From Verrucomicrobiota bacterium (GTDB lineage Bacteria > Verrucomicrobiota > Verrucomicrobiia > Opitutales > UBA953): DNA of 64,000 nucleotides. The position numbers and the translations under genes are program-made. How positions within the stretch are numbered: position 1 is the stretch's first letter; each line of letters begins with the position of its first letter. A model generated the notes under the pieces. It was not told where the DNA came from and made no database searches. It was given only the letters and a program-made list of their open reading frames with translations. Positions 16,675-25,106 of the stretch are shown piece after piece. Location: the NCBI GenBank assembly GCA_003569205.1, contig BGOK01000002.1, positions 1-64,000 of the forward strand, given 5' to 3'.

Positions 16675-17694
16675 ATGCCTCCCGATATTCTTACCCTTGT
16701 CACGTGGGTCGCCGCCGGCGCCCTGCTTATTCTGGTCCTCTTCCTACTCTCGTTCCTTGCCGTTTGGGTGCGCGCGCGTTTGGCGGGGGCCGAGGTTGGC
16801 CTCTTCGACCTCGTCGGCATGCGTTTGCGGGCCGTGCCGTACACCGTCATCGTCGACGCTAAGATTGCTGCGACCAAGGCCGGCCTGACGGTTGACGTCG
16901 AAAAAATCGACGCCCACTTCTTGGCGGGTGGCAATATCGTGCAGACTGTCCAGGCCCTCATCGCCGCGCAGAAGGCCGGCCTCCACCTCGATTGGAACCG
17001 CGCTTGCGCCATCGACATTGCCACCCGCGGTACGAACAAGTCTGTCTTGGAAGCGGTGCTCACTTCCGTCAGCCCCAAGGTCATCGACGTGCCTAATCCC
17101 GCCAGCGGTCGCACGACAATCGACGCCGTCGCCAAAGACGGTATTCAGGTGAAGGTGAAGGCGCGCGTCACCGTTCGCACCAACCTCGATCGTTTCGTCG
17201 GTGGTGCCCAGGAGGAAACCATCATTGCGCGCGTCGGCGAGGGCATCGTGACGACCATCGGTTCCTCCGAGAGCTACAAGTTCGTCCTCGAGAATCCGGA
17301 CCGTATTTCAAAGACCGTGCTGGAGCGTGGCCTCGATGCGAACACCGCTTACGAAATCATGTCGATCGATATCGCGGACGTGGACGTCGGCGACAATATC
17401 GGTGCGATGCTTCAGGAGGCACAGGCTAACGCTAATAAGAATATGGCGCAGGCGCAGGCGGAAATCCGCCGCGCTGCCGCAGTGGCCTTGGAGCAGGAAA
17501 TGCGCGCCCGCGTGGAAGAAATGCGGGCCCGCGTGGTCGAAGCGGAAGCCCTGGTACCGCAGGCTTTGGCGGATGCGTTGCGGTCCGGTCGCATGGGTTA
17601 CATGGATTACCAGCGCATCGAAAACCTCAAGGCGGATACCGCCATGCGCAAGGGTATCGGTGGTGACCAGCCGCCCTCCGCGCCGCAGGTCTAA
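16675..17694 (+). CDS. floA: Flotillin-like protein FloA
   Basis: FloA is a membrane scaffold that clusters in detergent-resistant domains and affects membrane fluidity and protein sorting. The 339-residue protein has an N-terminal hairpin or membrane segment (about 8-30), an SPFH-type domain including [20 protein letters not shown] and [20 protein letters not shown], and a long Ala/Glu-rich coiled-coil segment (about 245-300, [20 protein letters not shown]). The length matches bacterial FloA. It sits between nfeD and a small membrane protein. Confidence 0.92.
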   Translation: MPPDILTLVTWVAAGALLILVLFLLSFLAVWVRARLAGAEVGLFDLVGMRLRAVPYTVIVDAKIAATKAGLTVDVEKIDAHFLAGGNIVQTVQALIAAQKAGLHLDWNRACAIDIATRGTNKSVLEAVLTSVSPKVIDVPNPASGRTTIDAVAKDGIQVKVKARVTVRTNLDRFVGGAQEETIIARVGEGIVTTIGSSESYKFVLENPDRISKTVLERGLDANTAYEIMSIDIADVDVGDNIGAMLQEAQANANKNMAQAQAEIRRAAAVALEQEMRARVEEMRARVVEAEALVPQALADALRSGRMGYMDYQRIENLKADTAMRKGIGGDQPPSAPQV

Positions 17695-17700
17695 GCCCCC

Positions 17701-18048
17701 GTGTCGCTCACGCCGTACATTCTCGGAGGGATTGCGATCTTCGTGGTCGGCCTTCTCATTCCGGCTGCGGGCGAAGCCCCGCCCACGCCACCGCCGTTGC
17801 CCACAACGCCCCCGCGGCGCTTGCGGAAGCGTTCGCTGAAATCTCCCACGACAGCGGAGGAAGAGGCCTTCGTCGCCCCGTCCGCTCCGCCGGTCGTCTC
17901 GCGTGTGCCGATTATCACTCGGCCGTTAATTCGCTACGGTCATCACGCCGTTCGTAAGGAGTTTGCTTCGCCCGCCGCTTTGCGTCGGGCCATCATCGCG
18001 CAGGAAGTCTTGGGCCCGCCGCTGTCGGAACGTCCGCCGCGAATCTAA
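17701..18048 (+). CDS. Small single-pass membrane protein of unknown function
   Basis: A 115-residue protein from a GTG start 6 bases after floA. One transmembrane segment (ILGGIAIFVVGLLI, about 7-20) is followed by a Pro-rich, then Arg/Lys-rich region (PPTPPPLPTTPPRRLRKRS) and a C-terminal helix-like ASPAALRRAIIAQEVLGPP. The tight spacing suggests it is the third gene of an nfeD-floA operon. No family is recognised. The C-terminal region could be a docking helix, but that is a guess. Confidence 0.6.
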   Translation: MSLTPYILGGIAIFVVGLLIPAAGEAPPTPPPLPTTPPRRLRKRSLKSPTTAEEEAFVAPSAPPVVSRVPIITRPLIRYGHHAVRKEFASPAALRRAIIAQEVLGPPLSERPPRI

Positions 18049-18051
18049 GGA

Positions 18052-18864
18052 TCAGCGCCGCGGTGCGCGGAGACGGGCAACGAGGTAAGGCAGTGCACAG
18101 CACAGCACGATGCCAGCGCCCGAGGGCACGCCGGCGAAGTGGTAAGACAGGTATAGACCGCTGATGCCGCCGAAGAGCGCGCACGCGATACCCCAGCCCA
18201 TGACCTGCGGTAATGTGCGTCCGAGGAGGACGCCCGTCGCGGAAGGAATGACGAAGAGAGCCGTCGTCAGTAAGGCGCCGACGAGCCGCACGCAGGCGAC
18301 GGCACCGAGGGCGACGAGGATCAGCAAAACGGCACGGAGCCAGGCGGGTCGCGCTCCGATGAGCTCGGCGTATTCTTCGTCGAAAGAGGCGAGTTCGAGT
18401 TCTTTATGCAACACCCGGAGGGTAAAGAGAATCCCCGCCGAAGTCAGCCCGATGATGAGTAGGTCGGTGGTGCCCACGGAGACCACGCTGCCGAAGAGTA
18501 GGCCGGTAAAATCGCGCCAAGCCTGCGCGGCCGACATGAGCGCAATCCCTGCGGCAAACATGACGGACAGCATCACGCCGATGGCGCTGTCTTCGCTCGT
18601 GCCGCGACGCGCCGATAGCCAGGCGATGCCACCGGCCGTCAGTAAGGCGGCGGCGAGCGCGCCGACATACGGAGAGAGCCCCAGTAGGATGGCGCCGACC
18701 ACGCCTGGGAGAATGGAGTGGGTGAGGGCGGTGCTGAGGAAGGCCATACGGCGGAGCACCACGTAGGCGCCGAGGCAGGCGCACGTCAGCCCGCTCAAGA
18801 AGACGGCGAGGAGTGCGCGTTGGAAGAACGGTTCGCGCAGCGGTTCGAGGAAGAACTCAAGCAT
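18052..18864 (-). CDS. Metal ABC transporter permease (ZnuB/MntB type)
   Basis: A 270-residue polytopic inner-membrane protein of the ABC-3 family, importing zinc or manganese. The ATG at 18864 (MLEFFLEPLREPFFQRALLA) matches the usual family start. Family features are GAYVVLRRMAFLSTALTHSI, DSAIGVMLSVMFAAGIALMS and RLVGALLTTALFVIPSATG; about eight membrane segments are visible. It overlaps the ATPase gene by 8 bases, the last gene of the three-gene importer operon read leftwards. Confidence 0.9.
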   Translation of the reverse strand: MLEFFLEPLREPFFQRALLAVFLSGLTCACLGAYVVLRRMAFLSTALTHSILPGVVGAILLGLSPYVGALAAALLTAGGIAWLSARRGTSEDSAIGVMLSVMFAAGIALMSAAQAWRDFTGLLFGSVVSVGTTDLLIIGLTSAGILFTLRVLHKELELASFDEEYAELIGARPAWLRAVLLILVALGAVACVRLVGALLTTALFVIPSATGVLLGRTLPQVMGWGIACALFGGISGLYLSYHFAGVPSGAGIVLCCALPYLVARLRAPRR

Positions 18865-19636
18865 GGCGGTGCGGGTGGCCGGCACAGGCGTGGACGGTGC
18901 GTAAGGCGCCGTGGCGGAGTTCGAGGATACGGTCGAAGCGTTGCGAGTCCGCCGGGTCGTGCGTCGCCATCACGATGGTTAGGTTAGCGTTGGGCGCGAA
19001 GAGGAAGCCCTCGACGATGTCACGGCTGGCTTGGTCGAGGGCGGCGTAGGGTTCGTCGAGTAACAATAATTCGGCACCTTGCACGGTGGCGCGGGCGAGG
19101 AGGGCTCGCTGTAGCTGCCCCCCGGAGAGCGTGTGTACAGACCGATCGGCGAGGTCAGTGAGTTGCAGGAGGTGGAGCGCGCGGTCGACCGCTTCGTCGC
19201 CATGGTGGCATTCTTCAAACCAACCGTGGTGAGCGTAGGTGCCCATTTGGACCAGTCGCCGGAGTGTCAGCGGGAAAGGGTCGGTCAACCGAGGACGTTG
19301 GGCGAGGTAGGCCACGCGGGCGCGGCCCAGCTGGGGCTTTGCTCCGAGAACTTGGACCGTGCCGCTGGTGGCGGGGAGTAAGCCGGCGAGGACGCGGAGG
19401 AGGGTGGACTTGCCCGAGCCGTTAGGTCCGATGAGCGCCGTGCGGCAGCCACACGGAATACTGAAGGCGGCGTCGGTGAAGGCCGTCGGGCCATCGGTGC
19501 GGGCGGCGGCAGAGAGACCCTGGGCCACGACGGCGATCCCTTGGCAATCGGAGCGGTCGGGGCGGGCGTAAGGAACGCGGGGAATCAACCCGAAGCACGC
19601 ATCCCCCAGTTGGCTCCACCAAGGTTGGGGATTCAC
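18857..19636 (-). CDS. Metal ABC transporter ATP-binding protein (ZnuC/MntA type)
   Basis: A 259-residue ATPase. It has Walker A (GPNGSGKST), Q-loop (YLAQRPRL), signature LSGGQLQRALLAR, Walker B with LLLLDEPYAALD, and the switch histidine in MATHD. I chose the GTG at 19636 because it overlaps the stop of the binding-protein gene as GTGA; the open frame extends further upstream inside that gene. The ~40 residues before the nucleotide-binding core are longer than in ZnuC. It energises uptake together with the flanking permease and binding protein. Confidence 0.9.
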   Translation of the reverse strand: MNPQPWWSQLGDACFGLIPRVPYARPDRSDCQGIAVVAQGLSAAARTDGPTAFTDAAFSIPCGCRTALIGPNGSGKSTLLRVLAGLLPATSGTVQVLGAKPQLGRARVAYLAQRPRLTDPFPLTLRRLVQMGTYAHHGWFEECHHGDEAVDRALHLLQLTDLADRSVHTLSGGQLQRALLARATVQGAELLLLDEPYAALDQASRDIVEGFLFAPNANLTIVMATHDPADSQRFDRILELRHGALRTVHACAGHPHRHA

Positions 19637-20493
19637 GGTTGCTGGAGGGCTTCGGCCAATTTCCGAGCATTCAGCCGCATCATGGTAGCCCAAGTATCTC
19701 CGGGGGTCCCGGGCTTCTGCAGGTATTCAAAACTCAACGCGGTGGGGGCTTTGATCCCGGCGTCCTTGGCTAGTTGCTGCGCGGCGGCGGGATTTTGCCC
19801 CTCATCGCTGAGGATGACGCGGACCTTTTGAGTGCGGATGGCTTTGAGCAGGTCGGAGTAATGCTTGGCGGACGGGTCGGCGGACTCGGCGGAAGAGCAG
19901 GCGAGGATGCTGCCGGCGACTTTGAGCCCAAAGGCCTCGGCGAAGCTTTCTAGGCCGGGGTGCTGGGTGACGAATTGCCGCTCATGGGGCTGGAGGCGTG
20001 CGAAGACATCCCGGAGATCCTTTTCGGTGGATTCAATTTCCCTAAGTATTTGTCCTAGAGCATCTTCAGATGTTTCAATCCCGGCGGAGTCTAGGCCCAT
20101 TTTTAGGCGAGTAATCATCCGCTTTACTTCCGCTGGGACGGTCCAGAGATGGCTGCCGGAAGGCAGGGGGGCTGGGTAGAGCCAGAGGAGGTCTTTCTCG
20201 CGTCGATTGGCTTGGGCCCAGTTGGCCAGCCAGGGCTCGAGTTCGGGGTTAATACCGATGATGAGTTTGGCCTTGGTAAGCGTGCGCGAATCGGCGGCGC
20301 TGATGCTGTACCCATGGAGCTCGCCGCCACTCGGAATGAGGGGTAAATTGGTGATTTTATGGGCAGTTACTCGGCCGACCCATTCATTTGGAATCGTGAA
20401 GCTGCTGACCACCTGCACCTCGGTTTTGGTCCACCCGGCAAGCGGGAGGGAGAGGCAGAGTAGGAGGAGTAAAAATCGGCTCAATGTGGACAC
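19633..20493 (-). CDS. Zinc/manganese ABC transporter substrate-binding protein (ZnuA-like)
   Basis: This 286-residue periplasmic protein starts at a GTG and has a signal peptide (FLLLLLCLSLPLAGWTK). The metal ligands of cluster A-I proteins are in place: His60 (ELHGYSIS), a second histidine in SGSHLWTVP, a third in VTQHPGLESFAEAFG, and an acidic residue in LSDEGQNP. The His-rich loop of many zinc-specific proteins is absent, so metal choice is uncertain. It is the first gene of the importer operon. A palindromic candidate operator lies 33 bases upstream. Confidence 0.85.
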   Translation of the reverse strand: MSTLSRFLLLLLCLSLPLAGWTKTEVQVVSSFTIPNEWVGRVTAHKITNLPLIPSGGELHGYSISAADSRTLTKAKLIIGINPELEPWLANWAQANRREKDLLWLYPAPLPSGSHLWTVPAEVKRMITRLKMGLDSAGIETSEDALGQILREIESTEKDLRDVFARLQPHERQFVTQHPGLESFAEAFGLKVAGSILACSSAESADPSAKHYSDLLKAIRTQKVRVILSDEGQNPAAAQQLAKDAGIKAPTALSFEYLQKPGTPGDTWATMMRLNARKLAEALQQP

Positions 20494-20519
20494 GATCGAC
20501 TGGAGGTAATGGCCCCATC

Positions 20520-20545
20520 ATTAATTGCAAGAGTTTTGCATTAAT
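20520..20545. promoter_or_regulatory. Candidate metalloregulator operator (Zur/Fur-like dyad)
   Basis: TGCAAGAGTTTTGCA (20526-20540) is a dyad with 12 of 15 symmetric positions, flanked on both sides by ATTAAT. It is AT-rich in a GC-rich region and lies between the divergent metal-importer operon and the pilus-like operon. Placement before znuA suggests a Zur- or Mur-type repressor site. This is inference; no Fur-family gene is in the window. Confidence 0.5.
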
Positions 20546-20612
20546 CAAATGTTCCAGCGCTCGGGCTTTTGCGTTTGCCACTATCTCTGCCGTCCTTACG
20601 ACATTGTTCCCC

Positions 20613-21320
20613 ATGCCCCGTTTCAAAGCCGTTTGCGCCCTCCTGTTGGCGATGGTCTGCCTGACTTCTGACTCCTTTGGCCAGGCTGCGCCGGCTCCAG
20701 GGGCCGTCGCTGGTAAGAGCCTCGTTTTTGTCCGTAGCGTCACTTTCCAGCAGACCAAACTGGGCGGTCAGGTAAACCCTTGGAACCGCATGCAGGTCGA
20801 AATACAGGCTAACACCGTGCCCGAGGCCAAGCCTGCGGCCGGTGCAGAAGCCTCCAAGCTGAGCAACAAGAAGTGGGTTGATAAGGTCAAGGTCACCGTC
20901 ACCCAAATCTATAAGACGGCTTCTGCAAAACCTGAGGAATGGAATTACTACCGTTCCTCCGCGACTGTTCTGACGATCGAAGTCAACCAGCCCCGCTCGG
21001 TTTTATTCTACCTCCCTGGCGACGTCGTCAAGCGCGACACCCTCAAGAAGGAACCCGATTACTATTACGTTCAGCTGGAAGTCGCCGGTAACGAAGAGCC
21101 GCTCTTTGACGCCCGCGGCCTCGTTTTGGCCGACCAGAAGTGGGCCCTGCATAAGGACCTACAGTCCAAGGCCAAGTTTGACCCCGCCAAGGATGCTGCC
21201 GACCGTGGTGTCATCACCACTCCGGGCGTCCTCCGCCCGCAGTACCTCGTCCTTTACGCCGACACCCCGGTCGTTCCGCCCTCCCCTGAGTTCATCCGCG
21301 AGGATGTGCCAACCCGCTAA
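20613..21320 (+). CDS. Amuc_1102-like pilus-associated secreted protein
   Basis: A 235-residue protein with a signal peptide (AVCALLLAMVCLTSDSFGQA). The mature part is one beta-rich domain: SLVFVRSVTFQQTKLGGQVN, WVDKVKVTVTQIYK and VLFYLPGDVVKRD. It is the first of five genes in the order of the Akkermansia Amuc_1102 to Amuc_1098 locus, and size and position match Amuc_1102. Its exact role is not known; it is thought to belong to a type IV-pilus-like envelope complex. I set the start at 20613, since upstream codons in this frame do not extend the signal. Confidence 0.65.
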   Translation: MPRFKAVCALLLAMVCLTSDSFGQAAPAPGAVAGKSLVFVRSVTFQQTKLGGQVNPWNRMQVEIQANTVPEAKPAAGAEASKLSNKKWVDKVKVTVTQIYKTASAKPEEWNYYRSSATVLTIEVNQPRSVLFYLPGDVVKRDTLKKEPDYYYVQLEVAGNEEPLFDARGLVLADQKWALHKDLQSKAKFDPAKDAADRGVITTPGVLRPQYLVLYADTPVVPPSPEFIREDVPTR

Positions 21321-21359
21321 GGTCGGCGCGGAATCCCACTAACCACACCCCCTGCACGT

Positions 21360-23054
21360 ATGAGCCAGAAGAAGGCCTTAATCGTCAACCTCGCCGCGTC
21401 CCACGTCTCGGTTTCCTCCTTCCGCGAGGAAGCGGGTCGTCTGTTCATGGACCAGTTTTTTGCTGAAGACTTGGCCCCTGGTCTCGGCGACGACGATTGG
21501 TTGAACGCCGCCGTGTCTGCCTTGGCTGGCCTCGTCAACGCTCACAAGATTTCTGGTCAGGTTACGATTATCGCTCCGAGCTTTCTGCTGCTGCAGAAGT
21601 CGCTCAAGGTGCCGCAGGTCGAGCGCGAACGTCAGGCGCAGATCGTCGCCTTCGAGGCTCAGAACGCGATTCCTTACCCCTTGAACGAAGTCATCTGGGA
21701 TAGCCAGGTGATGTCATCTGACGGCGTCGAAGCGGAAGTCCTCCTTTTTGCGCTGCGCACGGAAGTGGCGACGCGCATCGCTAACCTAGTTTCCGCTACT
21801 GGCCTGCGGCCCTACGCGATCCAAGCCGCCCCGCTGCTGGATAGCCGCGCGGCGCTCCTGCACGGTGGTTTGGCCAACGAGGAAGTCCTCATCATCAACG
21901 TGGGCGCCCGTTCGACCTCGTTGAGTTTCGTCGGCCCCGCCGGCGCCAATATTCAGTCGGCCAACATTGGTGGCAACCTGTTGACGCAGGGCGTCTCCGA
22001 TAACACTGGCCAGCCCTTTGCGACGGCGGAAGCGGTCAAAGTGGGATACTACTCCGGCGTCGTGCACCTCACGGAATCGGACCCGCAGGTCGCGTTATTG
22101 CAGGTTAACTCGCAGGGCTTCATTCGCCGTCTCTCGCAAGACATCAACCGCCGCCTCATTAATGTTCGCCGCGGTGCCGCCGGTCGGCAGCCGTCCCGCA
22201 TCCTCTTGACGGGCCGCGGTTCTTTGGTCCCCGGCCTCGCCGAGCAGCTCACGGAGTCCCTCCGTCTCCCGGTCGAGCAATTCGATCCCTCTTCGGCCCT
22301 GACGCCTGGTCCCGAGCTCAACCCCGACTACCTTCGCCAGCACGTCCACCAGATTTCCGAAGTCATCGGGGAAGCCGCTTCTTTGCTGCTCCCGCAGAGC
22401 GCCGGCGTGAATCTCATCCCGCGGGATATCGCTGCCCAAATCGCCTTTGATGCCCGTAAGCCTAAGCTCTTGGTGGCCGCCCTCCTCGCGGCGCTGGCGC
22501 CTTGGCCGGTCTTCTTAGCTTTGGCCGACGCCACCGACTATAACACTGCGCAGATTAATCTGCTGAATACGCGGGCCGCCGAGCTCACCGGGCGCCAAGC
22601 CACGATTGTCAAAACGCACACCGACGCTCAAGCCGTTCTGGTCACCAATCAATTGCTGGAGTCCGTGGTCACCAACCGCTCGAATTGGCCGGCCTTTTTA
22701 ACCGACCTCCAGTCTCGCGTGGCCCAGAGCAAGAATACTTGGGTCGAAGAAATTCGCGTGGTTCATATCGCTGGCGTGGTTGCTCCCGCTGTCGAAGGGG
22801 AGGCCCCGAAGCCCCCGTCGCCTCCCGTGACTAAGGTCACCGTCACGGCCCGTATCCTACTCGACAAGGTTGCCCCCGGTAAGACCTTCAACGCCCGCGA
22901 ACTCATCGAGCGGCAGAACGCCTTAATGGCTAGCCTGAAGAAGTCGGCGTTCATCGCGGACATCCCTTCTGACGAAATCAAGCCAGACTATAAGGAAGCC
23001 AACGTCCCCAAACTCACCTTCACGCTGATCATCCAAAAGGATAAAGCCCTCTAA
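21360..23054 (+). CDS. Amuc_1101-like PilM-type protein with a PilN-like C-terminal part
   Basis: A 564-residue protein. Residues about 1-355 are a PilM-like actin-fold domain: IVNLAASHVSVSSF at the start, QAQIVAFEAQNAIPYPLNEV in the middle (the PilM signature), LIINVGARSTSL and ILLTGRGSLVPGLAEQL. A membrane segment follows (about 378-392, LLVAALLAALAPWPVFLALA), then a helical and periplasmic part resembling PilN. PilM and PilN are normally separate proteins that form the inner-membrane platform of type IV pili. The next gene starts 3 bases later. Confidence 0.75.
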   Translation: MSQKKALIVNLAASHVSVSSFREEAGRLFMDQFFAEDLAPGLGDDDWLNAAVSALAGLVNAHKISGQVTIIAPSFLLLQKSLKVPQVERERQAQIVAFEAQNAIPYPLNEVIWDSQVMSSDGVEAEVLLFALRTEVATRIANLVSATGLRPYAIQAAPLLDSRAALLHGGLANEEVLIINVGARSTSLSFVGPAGANIQSANIGGNLLTQGVSDNTGQPFATAEAVKVGYYSGVVHLTESDPQVALLQVNSQGFIRRLSQDINRRLINVRRGAAGRQPSRILLTGRGSLVPGLAEQLTESLRLPVEQFDPSSALTPGPELNPDYLRQHVHQISEVIGEAASLLLPQSAGVNLIPRDIAAQIAFDARKPKLLVAALLAALAPWPVFLALADATDYNTAQINLLNTRAAELTGRQATIVKTHTDAQAVLVTNQLLESVVTNRSNWPAFLTDLQSRVAQSKNTWVEEIRVVHIAGVVAPAVEGEAPKPPSPPVTKVTVTARILLDKVAPGKTFNARELIERQNALMASLKKSAFIADIPSDEIKPDYKEANVPKLTFTLIIQKDKAL

Positions 23055-23057
23055 GTC

Positions 23058-24161
23058 ATGGAAAACTTTAAGCAGAACAAACTCTTCTATAGCTCGCTCA
23101 TCGCGGTCGGTGTCGTCTTCGTTGCCGGAATCGGTGCTAGTTATTGGAAGTATACGGATAAGAACGCGACCGCAGCTAAACTCTATCAGCAGCAGAAGAA
23201 CAGCCGCACCCTGTTGAATGGGCATACGCTACCCACCGCCACCGACAGCGTCTCCTTGACCCCAGCGAACGTGGATGCTGCGACCAAGGATTTGGTCGAT
23301 CTGAATGCCCAAAAAGATCAGCTCAAGGCCCTCATCGCAGGAGCCGCCGAGGCCCGCATCAATGGTAAGGATATGTCCAACACCGCGTTGGCCTCGGAGA
23401 TTAAGCAGTCCGTGGATGAGTGGACCAAGTTTGCCGCTGACCGTGACATCCGCATGCTGCCGAACGAAAAGTGTGAATTTGGTTTCCGCCGCTACATCCG
23501 TAATCCTGGCACCTCCCCGAAGCGTGACATCGTGCGCGTCGACCAGCAGCGCCAGATCGTCGACTTCCTTTACAAGACGCTGGCGGATTCCCGGCCGGTA
23601 ATCGCTGGCGCCCCGGCCCCCATTGTCCTCGAGTCCATCGATCGCGAAGCCGTTGAGACCTTCGAGAAGATTGCGGAAGGCAAGCCGGGTGCCGGCACTT
23701 TCGCTCAACCCGAAACCATCCGCAATGAATCGGATGAGTTCGCCCCGACCCGCACCTTCCGTCAGCCTGGCCTCGTCGACACGCTCTCCTTCCGGGTGCG
23801 CTTCGTCGGCACGACTGCCACGCTCCGCACCTTCGTCAATAAGGTCCGCAACAGTGGCCGCCCGTTTGCCGTTACGGCGGTCGAAGTCAGCACGCCGTCC
23901 GCGGACACGCTGAAGTTGCTTGGGGCTACTTCCACCGTCGTTTCTGCTTCGGCGCCGACGGCCGCGGTGCCCGTCACTAGCCTCCCGGGCTTCTTCACCG
24001 CCGATGCCGCCGCGGCCAGTAATTCTAAAGCGGCCGCCCCGGCGCCTAAGGAAGAGCGTAAGGTCGTCATCCGCCAAGCCCCCGCGCAATTCTCTATCCA
24101 AATCGATTACCTCACTGTGGTCGAAGATAAGCCCGCCGTTGAGGGTGAACCCAAGAAATAA
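23058..24161 (+). CDS. Amuc_1100-like pilus-associated membrane protein
   Basis: A 367-residue protein with a short cytoplasmic start, one membrane segment (about 11-28, FYSSLIAVGVVFVAGIGASY), a helical stretch, and a periplasmic domain in two parts with an Ala/Pro-rich linker near residues 310-335. Layout, size and place in the operon match Amuc_1100 of Akkermansia, a PilO-like protein that has drawn interest as an immunomodulator of the host. The homology is inferred from architecture and context; direct identity is low by eye. It is translated 3 bases after the PilM-like gene. Confidence 0.65.
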   Translation: MENFKQNKLFYSSLIAVGVVFVAGIGASYWKYTDKNATAAKLYQQQKNSRTLLNGHTLPTATDSVSLTPANVDAATKDLVDLNAQKDQLKALIAGAAEARINGKDMSNTALASEIKQSVDEWTKFAADRDIRMLPNEKCEFGFRRYIRNPGTSPKRDIVRVDQQRQIVDFLYKTLADSRPVIAGAPAPIVLESIDREAVETFEKIAEGKPGAGTFAQPETIRNESDEFAPTRTFRQPGLVDTLSFRVRFVGTTATLRTFVNKVRNSGRPFAVTAVEVSTPSADTLKLLGATSTVVSASAPTAAVPVTSLPGFFTADAAAASNSKAAAPAPKEERKVVIRQAPAQFSIQIDYLTVVEDKPAVEGEPKK

Positions 24162-24176
24162 CCCGAGACCCTTTCC

Positions 24177-25085
24177 ATGAATTCCCGTAAGGACTTCTTC
24201 CTCTTTATCGGCTCAACGCTTTTGTTGATTGCCGGTATCACCGCCTGGGGCCTGCTCGGCCAAGGCTGGTCGCCCGAACTCGTCAAGCCCCTGCTCCCTG
24301 CGGAAGAGGCCCGGCAAGTAGCCATTGAGGAACTCACCTTAGCGCCGAAGGGCGGCGATTACCCGAACACTCCTCGCGCGTCTCTGGCCGACGGCGCCAA
24401 TGATTGGCTCGCCCCAGAGGAAAACGACGATGGTTGGGATTACGACCTCTTCACGACCATCGACATCGCCTGGGACCCCGCTCAGTCCGAATACGTCCCG
24501 CTCGGCCGCAAAGTTATTCCGCTGCCCCCGTTTGGGGTCGCCTTAGTCAAGGTTGGCCACCCGACCTACCCTTACGTCCTGAGTACCACCATGGCACCGC
24601 GCTCCGGCCTGGAAGCGGACCGCGAGTTCCTGATTCAGAACATCGAAACCAAGACCTACTATGAGCGCTGCAAGCTGAAGCAGCGCCTCGACCCTAAGGT
24701 CCCCGTGACCCCGGTGGCTTTTAAGGTCGAAAAGATGGCCGATGGCTTCACCCGCAATGTCCTGACCCTGGACGACAAGACCGCCGGCCGGCTGGTCGAA
24801 ATTGACGATATCAAGCCCATCGAATTCAAGGATTCGATTAACATCCTCTTGGCGGCGACCGATAGCCCCACCACGACCTGGGCCCGCCACCGCAAGGGCG
24901 ATAAATTCGCCTATAAAGGTGCCGATTTCGTCATCAAAGACATTGACTTGATTAACAAGACCGTGACCGTTGAGAAGACCTTTATCCCCGACCCTAAGAA
25001 GGGGCGTAAATCCTTCACCGAGACCTTGGCTATCCCCGCCGAGGTCAAGCCTGCTTCCCCTAACAAAGATAAAGCTCCTAAATAA
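24177..25085 (+). CDS. Amuc_1099-like pilus-system membrane protein
   Basis: A 302-residue protein with one N-terminal membrane segment (DFFLFIGSTLLLIAGITAWG, about 5-24) and a periplasmic part with paired beta-rich segments. The LFTTIDIAWDPAQSEYVPLG and VPLGRKVIPLPPFGVALVKV segments could contact the secretin. It is the fourth of five genes, in the place of Amuc_1099, and may act like PilP, which links the inner-membrane platform to the secretin. The C-terminal tail is Lys/Pro-rich. Confidence 0.6.
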   Translation: MNSRKDFFLFIGSTLLLIAGITAWGLLGQGWSPELVKPLLPAEEARQVAIEELTLAPKGGDYPNTPRASLADGANDWLAPEENDDGWDYDLFTTIDIAWDPAQSEYVPLGRKVIPLPPFGVALVKVGHPTYPYVLSTTMAPRSGLEADREFLIQNIETKTYYERCKLKQRLDPKVPVTPVAFKVEKMADGFTRNVLTLDDKTAGRLVEIDDIKPIEFKDSINILLAATDSPTTTWARHRKGDKFAYKGADFVIKDIDLINKTVTVEKTFIPDPKKGRKSFTETLAIPAEVKPASPNKDKAPK

Positions 25086-25106
25086 CCTTTTACCTCCGCT
25101 GACCCG

